A stretch of 54,200 nt of DNA from Clavulina sp. PMI_390. Its lineage: Eukaryota > Basidiomycota > Agaricomycetes > Cantharellales > Hydnaceae. The stretch is taken from assembly GCA_015039315.1 (NCBI GenBank), contig WIDE01000042.1:214248-268447 (forward strand), written 5' to 3'. Under the pieces are notes generated by a model. It did not search any database and was not told the DNA's origin. It worked only from the letters and a program-made list of their open reading frames with translations. Shown piece by piece: positions 22,176-33,979 of this stretch (position 1 is the stretch's first letter; every line of letters starts with the position of its first letter). The translations under genes and the position numbers were made by a program.

Positions 22176-22849
22176 CACAGAGTACGTGTGACATGATTCT
22201 CACCGAAATTGCGGTAGTTCACAGACAGAATTTGGCACCTGTCCAATATGTCGAGCGGCCCCGTTGCGCTCATTCGCTCGTAAAGAATTCTCGGAATCCG
22301 CTGGAACACTCTCTCAACACCACATCTGAGTCCTGGGACTCATCCAACTTAACTCACAATCTGTTCCATCACCCATATTGGCCCATAATGCTGAGCCGCG
22401 CCTGTACATTCCAGAACCTCGAGAGCATCTCACTAATGGTGAAGCAAGATGAAGAGCCCGACTGTATCACCAATCTGATCCATGGCATCCGCCCCCTCAG
22501 TTTTCCAGATGCTCCTTCCACCGAATCAAGTATAGGATTGTCGGGCAGAGGTAAGCGGGTGCGTTGCAAGCATGGTCCAAAGAAGCGACATGGTTTTTTT
22601 GGCAGGATTGAATACAATGCAGTTATCCAATAACAAAATAAGTTTATATTTATCGCTTCGCGCTGTAAGAGGATCAAATTATTGGAGACTATACTTTTTG
22701 AGCTTTTTGGGGGCGAATTTTCGCGGGATTTTCCTGTTTTTGGCCATTTTTCTGCGTTTTAGGCGTTTTCCGGGGCGGATTCCCTGTGACTGTTACGAAA
22801 ATGATCCCAGGTGGCTGTGACCGTTGTTTGAACCTATGGCCGATTTAGT

Positions 22850-24240
22850 CGAGGAATCGCACAAAGTTGTTGCGTTCCCATGTGAATTTTGCTTTGGTGC
22901 GTCTCGACCAACAACTGACTGACAACTCATGTGTGGAATGCGTTTTAGTAACAGCACAGAAAGCCTCTCGGATCCCTATATATGCCTCGCTTCCTAGAGC
23001 CTAAGCGGATGCCATGGCGAGGGTGGTGATATTACTGTCAAGCAGAACGAGCCCTCTTCTGTCCCTTCGCATCAGCAACGCCGAATGACTTTCTGCCTGA
23101 CAGCACGATCTCTGACATCGTCAGCACTGGCCTATCCCTTCATCGCCGTCCCTCTTATCTCCCCATACCCGTGCTTCCTCAGCCGCCTCGCCGTCCAGCA
23201 CCATGATCAGTGGGGTGTGCATCGTCCTCCTCTCAAGCTATGAATATACTCGCTTGCGCTTTTTTTTTTTGCTCACTGGCGCATCACGTCGCTCATAGTC
23301 TCTCCGAGTCGCGCACGTCCTTCTATCAGGTCTGCCATCCTCACATTATCACCCGTTCAACACTCCACGAACCTTGACCTCACTCACAAACGATCAGTTG
23401 CACTCGACCACCTCTCTCCCCTGTGCGATCTTTCCGCCCGTCCAAGCTATGTCAGCTCAGAAGAATTCTGGAGGGTAGAGTGCAGTGATCGACGCCATTA
23501 TCCGGAGTGAAGCTGGCAATAACGGTGCGTATCATCTTTACCTTCCAATCCATCGTCTGCTGTCACGCCTCTCTGCTCACAAGATTGACAACCCACACCT
23601 TTTCCCTGCATAGCTCTCATCTACACCCTAGTACTATTTGATGCTGGTTCGCTCCACGATGATTCATGGCTCAAGTTGCCGAGCATGTACAGGCACAACC
23701 TACATGAGAATCCCTACGCGCTTTATCGACTTCCTCGCTCTTGATGTCGACTTAGACTATGCAGCTCCTTACAGGCGCCCCCGAGGCCCATTCAATCTCA
23801 TTATTGAAACAATCTCGTACAGTGCGCCTCAACGCAATTCATGCCTGGCTCGACCGTGATGGGGAGTGGATACAGCCCAACCCTCGCTCTGCACTCTGAT
23901 CCTGCGTCAGCATGCGCCCCAGTCCCTCCTACCCAACCTCCATGAATCCCACGTGCACTTTCACGCTTGCAGTGTAGGGTAATGATTTTGCCGCTCGCCC
24001 TCACTCACTAAAACTCCAATGGGTCCGGCGATGCGAAGATCTCGTGATCACGGTAAGGGTATTCACAGGGCCAGCAGAGGTGCCAGGATGGTGCGAGGGG
24101 TTGTCTCGTAGGACGTCCCTCTGAGACGAAACAATGATTGTTATGTACATAACAATGAAGTGCGACCGATACCATCGATGTGAATAATTATTGATATCGG
24201 ACTTCCTTCGAAACACGACCCCTTCGTCATAGGCTTAGCG
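22850..24240. repeat. Segmental duplication, 5' part of unit A
   Basis: Aligns in the same order and orientation with 29840-31130, diverged but clear. Landmarks are ACAAAGTTGTT near 22861, GAAGCTGGCAATAACGGT near 23510, CGCTTTATCGACTTCCTC near 23722, CCTGCGTCAGCATGCGC near 23900 and GTTATGTACATA near 24140. Short frames such as 23638-23859 share a piece with 30494-30850 (ARFIDFLTPD-like), suggesting remnants of a gene I do not recognise. Both copies are interrupted. Confidence 0.65.
24137..24156. promoter_or_regulatory. Perfect 20-bp palindrome
   Basis: ATTGTTATGTACATAACAAT is its own reverse complement. The corresponding site in unit B (near 31006-31025) has lost symmetry in its right half. 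It could be a dimer-binding site or a transposon relic. Confidence 0.5.
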
Positions 24241-24439
24241 GCTCATATGTAGCTGACGACTGGGATCAGGTGCCGTGGGGCAGTCCTAGTAGTACACCGG
24301 CCTATCAGAAATACATCAAGGTGTGAAACCTTGTCAAGCCCCTCAGCTTCCTCTCCATGCACTCTCTCACCATTCCAAATCGCAATACACCTGCCTATCC
24401 TACTCTTGTGCAATCCGCTCGTTTGTGACAATCGCCATA

Positions 24440-25660
24440 GTCACTCTAGTAGGCCTATCGAGGGGGGTGACCAACTGATAAGCTAGGTAAACTAACCATC
24501 TCGATCGAAGCGGACAATGAGGTTTCAGTTTGGTAGTCGAACCAGAGTTATCTAGAAGATGGTCCGAGTATTTCACTTTTGGAAGCGAGTGGGAGTTGGG
24601 CGTTGAAGCAGGATAGGGCAAAGGCTTGGGGGAAATGGCCGCGTTTAATGAAACGTTGAAGCTGGATAGCCAACGACGTGAGTATGCAGCGCAATGAGAG
24701 AATATCGAGTCTAAGAGCAAAACGCCTTTCCCGGTCGCGGTGAATGGCGGTAACAAGAAGCAGAAAACCACTAAAAAGACAGTGATATCATGGTGAGGGT
24801 GGGAGATAGCAGACGAGAATCTCAGTAGGTAGGTCTACATGAACAATGGGAATGCCCTGTCAAGGGGGTATAGAAAAAATAATAATAAACATAGGGGTCA
24901 GGGAAGGGGGGGGGGTGTCGAGCGCCTTAAAAATCTTTGTCAGTCCAACTTGTCGGCGGCTAAAATAACGTAAAAAATGATGTATCAAAGCCGCTAAGGG
25001 AAGAAGAAAGCTCAAACGAGAGAGTTACAGTCCCAAAAGGTATCAGAAAGCCTTAGGTTGTGCGCTCAACGAGCAATCGGCGACACTGGAGTGTTTGAGC
25101 CAAACAAACACAGCCCCAGACGTGTGACTTCCCTCCTCATTTCGGATAGTTATTAGAAATTAGAATTGATATTTCGCCTCGGCCAAGTGCAGATGGTGAT
25201 ACAGATACTGCTTGATATTGTATCCACAAACACCAGCCACCGGATTTGTGAGTTTTGAGTAATTCCCACATGGTGCTCTTGCCTAATTAGGCAATTAGGC
25301 ACGTGACCACCTGCTTAATTCAGGGGGGTGGGGGTCAAGAGGCCTTAAAAATCTTTGTGACCCCTGTTCCATAAATATTTTCGTCACACCCCCTTGTGCC
25401 CTGTGGGGCGAGGATGTATGATGGATGATTTACCTAAGGCGATCCCGCCGGTGTTAATCACGGCGGCAAAAACAGGGCGGTTGAAGAGAACGAATGGTAA
25501 TCTTCGTTATTAATGACCACACCATCAATCCCTATATGAGTGCAACCGTAAACATGCTTATGAAGTTTGATCATTTGTCGGCAGAGATATGGGAAAGGAG
25601 AAGAAGGGAAGCTGAGAGAGAGGGAATTTCAAGCACGCAGAGAGCTAGTAGCAGCTTTTC
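24440..25660 (-). pseudogene. Dephospho-CoA kinase pseudogene A
   Basis: A decayed DNA-level copy of 8200-9180. The exon-3 block reads KVKYSDHLLDNSGS against KLEYSDHVLDNSGS in the parent. Sequence of the parent intron 8448-8633 is still present (GCGGTGAATGGCGGTAACA-like text near 24735), so it arose by segmental duplication, not retroposition. Parent positions about 8626-8950 are deleted. The exon-2 start (GCGAGGATG, GGCGATCCCGCCGGTG) and the upstream region follow at 25404-25660, after a hAT-like insertion at 24861-25395. Frameshifts and stops abolish coding. Confidence 0.85.
24861..25395. mobile_element. 535-bp hAT-like MITE
   Basis: Ends CAAGGGGGT and ACCCCCTTG are inverted. The 8-bp duplication TGCCCTGT flanks it at 24853-24860 and 25396-25403. 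The parent gene at about 8963-8970 shows the undisturbed single site (ATGCCCTGCGAGGCGAGG), which proves the insertion. Near both ends a direct GCCTTAAAAATCTTTGT repeat and GGGGTCA/TGACCCC are seen. An 8-bp duplication is typical of hAT transposons. No transposase frame. Confidence 0.88.
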
Positions 25661-26230
25661 AGCTTGTGCGGCCGAGCTGCATGCCCAAAAACGCAGAGAG
25701 GAACACTACAGGATTGGGTATTCGGAGTCATCAATCGAGTGCCCTAGAAGTTTGAGTATGTGCAACTCTGTGGCAGTCCGAATGATGCCAAGATATTTGA
25801 GCTATATTTAGGGATAACAATAGACAAACGTCTGCGGGTATGCTTCGATTGATGCTAAGGATAGCTAAAAGCAGTTGTATGTGGATTGGGTTTCCACACT
25901 CGGCATGACCTTCATCAATCCTCTCCCTAACTGTGCAAGATCATCCATAATATTGTTAATGAGTGGCCATGATGACTCAGTCCATATGCGAGCTCTAAAT
26001 CCAAGTTGCTGGGAGGGGAATGAGATCACTGTCACTGTGTGACTGACTCATCAGCCAATGACTGGAAGGCTTGTGGCCACGCATTCACACGAAATTTTGA
26101 GTAAGAGTGAGTTTGAGAGCCTCAAGATGAAACCGTCTACTTCCATCTTCGGTCGATCTGATCAAACTTTAACTGGCGCAGCACGAAAACTTGTGAGACT
26201 CTTGATATTGCTAAACTTAGAACACTCCAG

Positions 26231-26392
26231 CGGCGTCAATATCTCATCGTCACCAGGTCCGACCAGCTAAGTTCTGGAGGAATCACGAAGATCCTAATTG
26301 CTTCCAATCCTCCGAGACAATATCTGTGTACTAGACCACATGATGGACTGACTACCGACCATTCAGACCAGCATGCTCACTGGGGTATATAA
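26231..26392 (+). promoter_or_regulatory. abfB copy 1 promoter
   Basis: Box CGGCGTCAATATC at 26231 and TATATAA at 26386-26392, 224 bp before the ATG. Between them is the conserved GACCACATGATGGAC-like block. The same arrangement precedes all four copies. A possible 5'-UTR intron (GTAAGT at 26443, CTAG near 26502) follows. Confidence 0.7.
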
Positions 26393-26609
26393 CTCACTCA
26401 TGCATAGAAGAGTCAGAGTCAAGAGCGTCTCTCCGAGGCCGTAGTAAGTGTTGTTCCTCACAGTTGGTGCATGTTCACGACTTAAATCATCCTTTTTCTA
26501 GGTCGATTACCAGACTCAACCAGTAGCTCTCAGCGATTTGCAAGATCGGCTCTGACGCAACGGGCTTACTTTTATTCCAAACCTGCCTTTACACCCAAAG
26601 TCGTCAGCC

Positions 26610-28124
26610 ATGCTTACTCCCACCAGGCTCCGACGTCCTCGCGCTCTCGCTTTAGGCCTCGCTGCCACGGGCTCCCTCGTTGCTGCCGGGCCTTGTGATA
26701 TCTACAACGCCGCCGGGAACACCTGCATGGCTGCCCACAGCACCACTCGTGCCTTGTACAGTGCCTATAGCGGCTCACTCTACCAGGTCAAACGCGGCTC
26801 TGATAACACCACGACCGACATCGCGCCAGTATCAGCTGGCGGCGTAGCCAACTCGGCAGCGCAAGACTCGTTCTGCTCCGGCACTACTTGCCTGATCAGC
26901 ATCATCTACGACCAATCTGGCCATAGCAATCATCTCACTCAAGCTCCTCCTGGCGGCGCCGCCAACGGCCCAGACGCTAACGGGTACGATAACTTGGCAA
27001 GCGCCATTGGTGCTCCAGTCACCCTGAATGGGGCCAAGGCGTATGGCGTGTTCATGCATCCTGGCTCTGGCTATCGTAACGACGCCACGAACGGCATTGC
27101 TACAGGTGATACGGCCGAAGGCATGTATGCCATAATGGATGGTACTCACTACAATGGCGCGTGCTGCTTTGACTACGGCAACGCCGAGACCAGTGCACAC
27201 GACACCGGTAACGGCCATATGGAGGCTATCTACTTCGGTACTAGCGCCACCGGAGGTCCGGGTAGTGGCCCATGGATCATGGCTGATCTCGAGAACGGCC
27301 TGTTCTCCAGTTCGAGCTCAGGCAGCAACGCCAACGATCCGTCGCAAACCTCCCGGTTCGTCACTGCAGTTGTGAAAGGCGAATCGAATCAGTGGGCCAT
27401 CCGTGGTGGGAATGCCGCATCCGGTGCGTTGACAACGTACTAGAGCGGTGTGCGCCCGTCTGGCGGGTACAACCCGATGAGCAAGGAGGGAGCTATTATC
27501 CTCGGAATCGGCGGTGATAATAGTGACGGGTCCCAGGGAACATTCTACGAGGGCGCGATGGTGTCTGGATATCCATCTGATGCTACCGAGAACTCGGTGC
27601 AGACCAACATCGTGGCGGCCGGATACGCCGCGACGTCGTTGACCAGTGGCCCAGCGCTCACTGCTAGTTCCAAGGTCTCATTCCACGTCACCACCCCAGG
27701 GTACACCGATCGCTACATCGCTCACACTGACTCGACCGTGAACACCCAGGTTATCTCATCTTCCAGCTCTGCTGCTCTCAGAGAGTCGGCTAGTTGGACG
27801 GTTGTGACTGGCCTCGGAAACAGTGCCTGCTTCTCCTTCGAGTCTGTCGACACCCCAGGCAGCTACATCCGCCACTCCAACTATGAGCTGTACGTCAACG
27901 CCAACGATGGTTCGAAACTCTTCTCCGAAGATGCGACGTACTGCCCAATTGCTGGCCTCAGTGGCACCGGGAACTCGATTCGCTCGTGGAGCTATGCCAC
28001 CCGCTTCTGGCGTCACTACAACGCGATTCTGTATATTGCGGCCAATGGTGGGCCGCACACGTTCGACGCTACTGCGCTGTTCAACGATGACACGACGTTC
28101 TTGGTTGAGACCTCGCTCGCTTAA
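26610..28124 (+). pseudogene. abfB: abfB copy 1, GH54 arabinofuranosidase with nonsense codon
   Basis: A 505-codon frame (stop included) homologous throughout to copies 2-4, broken by one TAG at 27441-27443 (codon 278), where all the other copies have TGG (Trp in TYWSG). Signal peptide, GPCDIY start of the catalytic domain and nucleophile Glu228 (ADLENGLFSS) lie before the stop. The acid/base Asp303 (GIGGDNSDG) and the whole AbfB/CBM42 domain lie after it. The rest of the frame is undamaged and close to copy 2, so the mutation looks recent. A truncated product would lack the acid/base residue and should be inactive. Confidence 0.92.
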
Positions 28125-29839
28125 GCGACATGTACTTTGTAAATTGATACGCTCGTTCGTTGATCGCGTCTTGCCCGATGTATTCACTCTATCCCTTCTT
28201 CTCTGATCATCGAACCAAAAATTTGTAATCATTATGAGGATTCTCGGCTTCTGACTCAATCCGCAGTTTCTGATCACTTGAATATCGATACACGGTATAG
28301 TCATATATCTGTTATTTGGCTTACCATATGAAGCTTTGAAGATCAGTGAGTGTGATGTTGATCGATCTTGTGAAGCACAGCTTGAGGTGGCTCTCAAGGC
28401 ACGCTTGGCATTGACCCACTCTAGCTCAAGTCCAAGTAAACTAAACATTCACGAATATTCTGTGAACTAGTCCGGTATGACCCGTCTCATAACAATATAC
28501 ACAAGTAGTCATATAAACCTCATGAAGTATGTACGAAACAATGCATCATCGATGGAGGAGGATCGAGAACACGTTATGGGGAGGCGATGATGATAGTTCT
28601 CTGACTAAGATAAGACCTTCCTAGTAGCGCCGCTCCGAACAGAGTTAACTATCCATCGGGGCTTTTTAAGTCGTCTCGAGAATCGGGCAGGGCGCTAGTT
28701 TGACGCAAGTCATCTTGCAGCATCCAGCAGCGGTTGAGAGCACATACGTCTAGTCATGCAGTGAGAACTCGGGGAATATGCTTCCATGGAACGGGCAGGA
28801 GCGCGGTGAATGGACGCGAGCCGAGTACTCCATGGAGGGGAGGGGCGCGATTCCTGTTGGGAAAGCGGCACTAGGAGATGGCGTGAGCCGGATGTTTCTA
28901 ATGGGCAAACGAGAAAGCCAACCGGATGTCTGCTCACCTGATGAGTTCGCAAAACTTGACGAATTAGTGTCGATGCTTCGCTGCAACAAGTGTTGATGCT
29001 TGGTCATTGCCACATTGTCGGGTGGCTGCCAACAGGGCGAGGCTGGATGGCGATTGTAGATAGGAGCGCAGGAGTCGGTTTCTGGACTTCATGGGGGTTC
29101 AGTGAAAGCGTGGTAAGTATTGGAGGGGTCGTTGATGAGATGTGGTGCTGAGGGGAGTAAAGCTACCGATATGTGTGCACAACCGGATGAACTGCTCGAA
29201 TAAGTTGAATTAGCTCTCAAGATGTTTATTGCGAGAAGATTTGAGGGACGCACGAAGGGAGTTGCGACGTCAAAGTCTGCCTCGGGAATCAAGACGTGGT
29301 GGGTCGATTTTGCCATGGTTGGGTGAGGACGGCGAAGACAGAGTGCGAGCTCCTGGTACCAGAGTATGACTTGATGGCGAATAATACTTATGACATATTA
29401 GTTTCATGGGTCTTGACAAGCGTCGTGCGGGATCGAGTAAGTGACCAATACTTTTGCACATAAGCGGTAACGCCACGATGGTGATGAGCGAGCACTAGTT
29501 GGTGAGAGATTTCAGCGACATGTCCTTGGCGGTATTCAAAGGTAGACTGGGTGACATCTTCAGAGCTGATGTCGGTGGAGGCAGTCCTGCGGTTGTCGAT
29601 AGGAGTGATGTCGTCCGACGCCTGCAGAAATAGATACAAATCAGGTATGCAGACGGAGCGCTGGGGCCGAGAGCACCGTTTCTCAGTCGTGTTGGAGCCC
29701 GTATTGGACACATTCCTGGTAAGAATCTCTCTTTATTAAGAGAATTGACGAGGCATAAATTTTCTTATTAGGAATAATAGACATCAAGTTAGTGCCACCG
29801 ACCATCGGCCAGCGAAGAGAGAGAAAGATTGTGTTTGTG
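28125..29839. other. Region between units A and B
   Basis: The first 150 bp (3' UTR, TTGATCGCGTCTTGCCCGATG) are conserved with the other abfB copies. Beyond that, minus-strand frames at 28710-29013, 29089-29316 and 29388-29711 hint at a degraded gene, but I recognise no family. Confidence 0.4.
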
Positions 29840-31130
29840 TCGAGGGCGACAAAGTTGTTTGTGTTCCCCCCTGTGAATTGGATTGCTCCCGAAGGACCGA
29901 CATCTGGAAACTCGTCTCATGTGGCATGGCCGTTGGTCGGAATCAAAGAAAGTCCCAAGTATCCCTAAAGCAGATCCGGATTCCCGAGAGCCTAAAGAGG
30001 TGTCATGACGATGGCAGTGAAATGGGATGCTCACACCATTTTGACCGCAGCTGCCGTCTGCCAGGAGCAACGCTGAACGATTTCCTCGCTAGCGTTATGA
30101 GAAATCATCTCGTCCACGTCGTTTGACGAATCTCATCCGTCGTCATAGCCTGCCTTTTATCGCGTCCGCCATCCTCATATTATCGTTCGATTAACACTTC
30201 ACAAACCCCCAGCTTGACTCCGGTCAGGGACGTTGATCGTACTTGATAGCCTCTTTCTCAATGCTATCCTCTCCGCCTATCCAAACTACGTCGTCTCGCA
30301 AGAACTCCGGAGGTCAGTGCGCTTGGCGATCGGCGGCACAATCCCAAGTGAAGCTGCCAGTAACGGTATGTGTCATCTTTTCCCTCCCCGATTACCTCTC
30401 TGCACACGAAATTGACGACCCACGTTTTTTTCCCTGCATTACTCTCATATACGCCGCAGTGCTACCTGATGCTGGTTCGCCCCACGACGATTCATGGTTA
30501 GGCTGTCAAGCATGTGCACGCGCAACCTGCATGGAATCCTTGCGCGCTTTATCGACTTCCTCACTCCCGATGCCGATCATGCAGCTCCCTATAAGCACCC
30601 CCAAGGCCCGTTCAATCTTATAAACAGCCTCGGACAGCACACCCCCAACACAATTCATGCTTGCCTGAAGAGCATTAACTTGTCTAGCTGCTTTCCCCCC
30701 ACCTCGACCGTGATAGGAGTGGATACGACACAATTCTCACTCTACACTCCAATCCTGCGTCAGCATGCGCACCAGTCTCTCCTAACCACCCTGTGTACGA
30801 GCACCAACATCGAATCTTACGTGCTCTTTCACGCTCGCGGTGTGGGGTGACGATCTCGCCGCTGGCCCTAGCCCAATCAAACTCCAATAGATCGGCGGTA
30901 TAAAGATCCCCGAGATCAAGAGGTAAGCATATTCGCGGGGCCATCATAGCTACCGGTATTATGTGAGGGGTTGGCTCGGAGGACGTCGCTCAGAGACGAA
31001 ACAATAATTGTTATGTACATACCAACGAAGAGCGGCCAATACCATCGATGTGAACAATTATTGATACCGGACTCTCTTCGAAACACGACCCCGCCGTCGG
31101 AGGCGTGGCAGCTGATATGTAATATGGACA
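29840..31130. repeat. Segmental duplication, 5' part of unit B
   Basis: Diverged counterpart of 22850-24240 in the same orientation. See that entry for landmarks; here they fall near 29845, 30345, 30549, 30760 and 31010. Frames 30233-30415 and 30494-30850 are open but not recognised. Confidence 0.65.
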
Positions 31131-31224
31131 TCAAGAACTGATCGTCCAAACATCCCTCGGCGAAAAACATTACGCAGGCCCCGGTTGCTCATGGCAATAT
31201 TGATAAAAGCTGGATTTTCTACTA

Positions 31225-31465
31225 CGTAAAAGCCATATCCGGCAGTGAGGCCAACGACAAGAGCGAAGACAAGGGGCGGTTGAAGACGACGTCATCATTT
31301 GTTTAACAGCTCCTGACAATTCGTAGGCAGAAATAGCGGAAAAGAGAAAAGTGGAAGGAAGAGAGAGTGAAATACGATGTCGAACATGCAAAGACGAGCG
31401 GCACTTTAGCACCTTCTGTGGTCGAGTTGCGCGTGAAAAACCGAGGCGGAGGATCGGTGTGTTCG
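31225..31465 (-). pseudogene. Dephospho-CoA kinase pseudogene B
   Basis: Matches parent 9016-9265: GGCAGTGAGGCCAACGAC (exon-2 start), GTTGAAGACGACGTCATCA (intron 1), and the divergent promoter region up to CGTGAAAAACCGAGGCGGA. Exons 2 and 3 are otherwise missing. It lies upstream of abfB copy 2, as pseudogene A does for copy 1. Confidence 0.75.
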
Positions 31466-31976
31466 AGGTCGTCAAGCCTACGCTCTAGAAAGCTGGAGTA
31501 GTGCATCCCGCGCGGTGCTAGGACCTCTGGATGCGGTGCAAGATAGTGATGACAGGGAAGCAATGTCTCCCGGATTGCTGGTATTGGTGCTGAGGATCGT
31601 GATGGCTAGGAGCAGCTGTACGTGTTTGGGGTTCGACACCCGGCGTAGATCCCATCAATCATTTCTTCCCCACATTTGCACGATCTTCCGGTGATATTAG
31701 TGATCAGCGCCCATGATGCCTCGGTAAATATGCTGGACCCTCCTCCAAGGTTGCTAAGACCCAAACGAGAGCATTGTGACTGTGTGACTACTCTTTGGCT
31801 GGCGAACTTTTCGGACTCGTACGCACATCTCCAAGCGAGGGTTTGAGCAGAAGTGGCTAAGAGAGCCTCAAGGGCAAATCGTCCACCACTATGTTTAACT
31901 GATTCCGCCAAGCCGTAATCTGCGGGATGCCAAGACTTGTGAGATTCTTGATCTTATTTTGCATGCAGCACTCTGG

Positions 31977-32140
31977 CGGCGTCAATATCTGTCTGTCACC
32001 TGGTCCTACCAGCTAACTTCGAGAGGAATCAAGAAAAAATATTGTTTGCTTCTTATTCTCCGAGAAAATATGTCTTTACTGGGGCACATGGTGGACTAGC
32101 TACTTACCATTTAGACGCGCATGCTCGGTGGGGTATATAA
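31977..32140 (+). promoter_or_regulatory. abfB copy 2 promoter
   Basis: CGGCGTCAATATC at 31977 and TATATAA at 32134-32140, exactly 224 bp before the ATG as in copy 1. The middle block GGGCACATGGTGGACTAGC is conserved. Confidence 0.7.
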
Positions 32141-32357
32141 CCCACTCGTTCATGGAGTGGTCTGAGCCAAGAGCCTCTCTCTGAAGTTCTAGTGAGTTTT
32201 CTTCCTCACTGCTAATATATACACATAACTTATCACACCAACCTCCCTGGGTCGACGACTTAAACCTACCAGTACCTCTCAGTGATTGGCAATATCGGCT
32301 CTGACCTTACGAGCTTGCTATCCTTCCAAACCTCCCCTCACCCATAATTCTTCAACC

Positions 32358-33872
32358 ATGCTTACTCCCGTGAAACTCCGTCGCCCTCGCCTTGTCGCTC
32401 TAGGCCTTGCTACTATGACCTCTCTCGTTGCCGCCGGGCCTTGTGATATCTATAACGCGGCCGGGAACACCTGCATGGCTGCCCACAGTACCACTCGCGC
32501 TTTGTACAGCTCCTACAGCGGCTCGCTCTACCAGGTCAAACGTGGCTCTGATAACACCACAACCAACATCGCCCCTGTATCAGCTGGTGGTGTCGCCAAC
32601 GCCGCAGCGCAAGACTCGTTCTGCTCCGGCACCACCTGCCTGATCAGCATCATCTACGACCAGTCTGGTCATAGCAACCATCTCACTCAGGCTCCACCTG
32701 GTGGCGCCGCCAGCGGCCCAGACGCCAACGGGTACGACAACTTAGCTAGCGCCATCGGTGCTCCAGTCACCCTGAACGGAGCCAAGGCGTATGGCGTATT
32801 CATTCACCCTGGCTCTGGCTATCGCAACGACGCCACGAACGGCATTGCCACGGGCGATACAGCTGAGGGCATGTATGCCGTCTTCGATAGCACTCACTAT
32901 AATAGCGCGTGCTGCTTTGACTATGGCAATGCCGAGACCAATGCACACGATACCGGTAACGGCCATATGGAGGCTATCTACTTCGGTAGTGGTGGCAACG
33001 GCGGCCCAGGTAGTGGCCCTTGGGTGATGGCTGATCTTGAGAACGGCCTGTTCTCTAGCTCGACCTCGGGCAGCAACGCTAACGATCCGTCGCAAACCTC
33101 CCGGTTCGTCACTGCAGTTGTGAAAGGCGAGCCTAACCAGTGGGCCATCCGCGGGGGGAACGCTGCTTCCGGCGCATTGTCTACGTACTGGAGCGGTGTG
33201 CGTCCATCTGGGGGTTACTATCCCATGAGCAAGGAGGGAGCCATCCTCCTTGGCATTGGGGGTGACAACAGTGATGGGTCCCAAGGCACTTTCTACGAAG
33301 GTGTGATGGTGTCTGGATACCCGTCCGATGCTACAGAGAACTCGGTGCAGGCTAATATCGTCGCAGCCAAATACGCTGCGACGTCGCTGACCAGTGGCCC
33401 AGCGCTCACTGCTGGTTCCAAGGTCTCATTCCACGTCACCACCCCAGGGTACACTGATCGCTACATCGCACACACTGGCGCGACTGTGAATACCCAGGTT
33501 ATCTCATCTTCCAGCTCTGCTGCTCTCAGACAATCAGCTAGCTGGACGGTTGTGACTGGCCTCGGAAACAGTGCCTGCTTCTCCTTCGAGTCCGTCGACA
33601 CCCCAGGCAGCTACATCCGCCACTCCAACTATGAACTGCTCGTCAACGCCAACGACGGTTCGAAACTCTTCCATGAAGATGCTACATACTGCCCAAATGC
33701 TGGTCTCAGTGGCACCGGTAACTCGATTCGCTCGTGGAGCTATGCCACCCGCTTCTGGCGTCACTACAACGCGATTCTGTATATTGCGGCCAATGGTGGG
33801 CCGCACGACTTTGACGCTACTGCGGTGTTCAACAATGACGTGACGTACTTGGTCGAGACCTCACTAGCTTAA
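32358..33872 (+). CDS. abfB: abfB copy 2, alpha-L-arabinofuranosidase GH54/CBM42
   Basis: Secreted enzyme that releases terminal L-arabinose from arabinoxylan, arabinan and arabinogalactan. An intronless frame of 504 residues. ATG 32358 was chosen over the in-frame ATG 32286 because it gives the same N-terminus as the other copies: a basic start, a hydrophobic LVALGLATMTSLVAA signal peptide and mature GPCDIY. The GH54 domain runs to about 335, with nucleophile Glu228 in ADLENGLFSS and acid/base Asp303 in GIGGDNSDG, the residues established for the Aspergillus kawachii enzyme. The last 160 residues are the arabinose-binding AbfB (CBM42) domain (SFHVTTPGYTDRYIAH, SCFSFESVD). Second of four same-orientation copies. 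Confidence 0.96.
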   Translation: MLTPVKLRRPRLVALGLATMTSLVAAGPCDIYNAAGNTCMAAHSTTRALYSSYSGSLYQVKRGSDNTTTNIAPVSAGGVANAAAQDSFCSGTTCLISIIYDQSGHSNHLTQAPPGGAASGPDANGYDNLASAIGAPVTLNGAKAYGVFIHPGSGYRNDATNGIATGDTAEGMYAVFDSTHYNSACCFDYGNAETNAHDTGNGHMEAIYFGSGGNGGPGSGPWVMADLENGLFSSSTSGSNANDPSQTSRFVTAVVKGEPNQWAIRGGNAASGALSTYWSGVRPSGGYYPMSKEGAILLGIGGDNSDGSQGTFYEGVMVSGYPSDATENSVQANIVAAKYAATSLTSGPALTAGSKVSFHVTTPGYTDRYIAHTGATVNTQVISSSSSAALRQSASWTVVTGLGNSACFSFESVDTPGSYIRHSNYELLVNANDGSKLFHEDATYCPNAGLSGTGNSIRSWSYATRFWRHYNAILYIAANGGPHDFDATAVFNNDVTYLVETSLA

Positions 33873-33979
33873 GTGCCATTTAGTTGTAAATTGATACATT
33901 TGTTCTTTGATCGCGTCTTGCCCGATGTATTCACTCGTTCTCCTCATACACCGATCATCGAACCAAAAGTTTGTAATCA

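Larger units (their letters stand above)
19999..22850. other. Gene-poor intergenic region with hairpin arrays
   Basis: No protein gene recognised, although frames up to 205 codons exist (22016-22633 on the plus strand) without recognisable content. The part next to 19998 should hold the promoter of the NLR gene. Contents listed separately: a CT-rich tract, a B-box-like motif and two GGCG hairpin clusters. Confidence 0.45.

Noticed and set aside
22016..22633. 205-codon open frame on the plus strand
   Set aside because: It overlaps a hairpin cluster, shows no recognisable domain and has no paralogue; composition looks non-coding.
32742..33284. 180-codon minus-strand frame within abfB copy 2
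   Set aside because: It is the antisense shadow of the GH54 coding sequence; similar shadows occur in all four copies.
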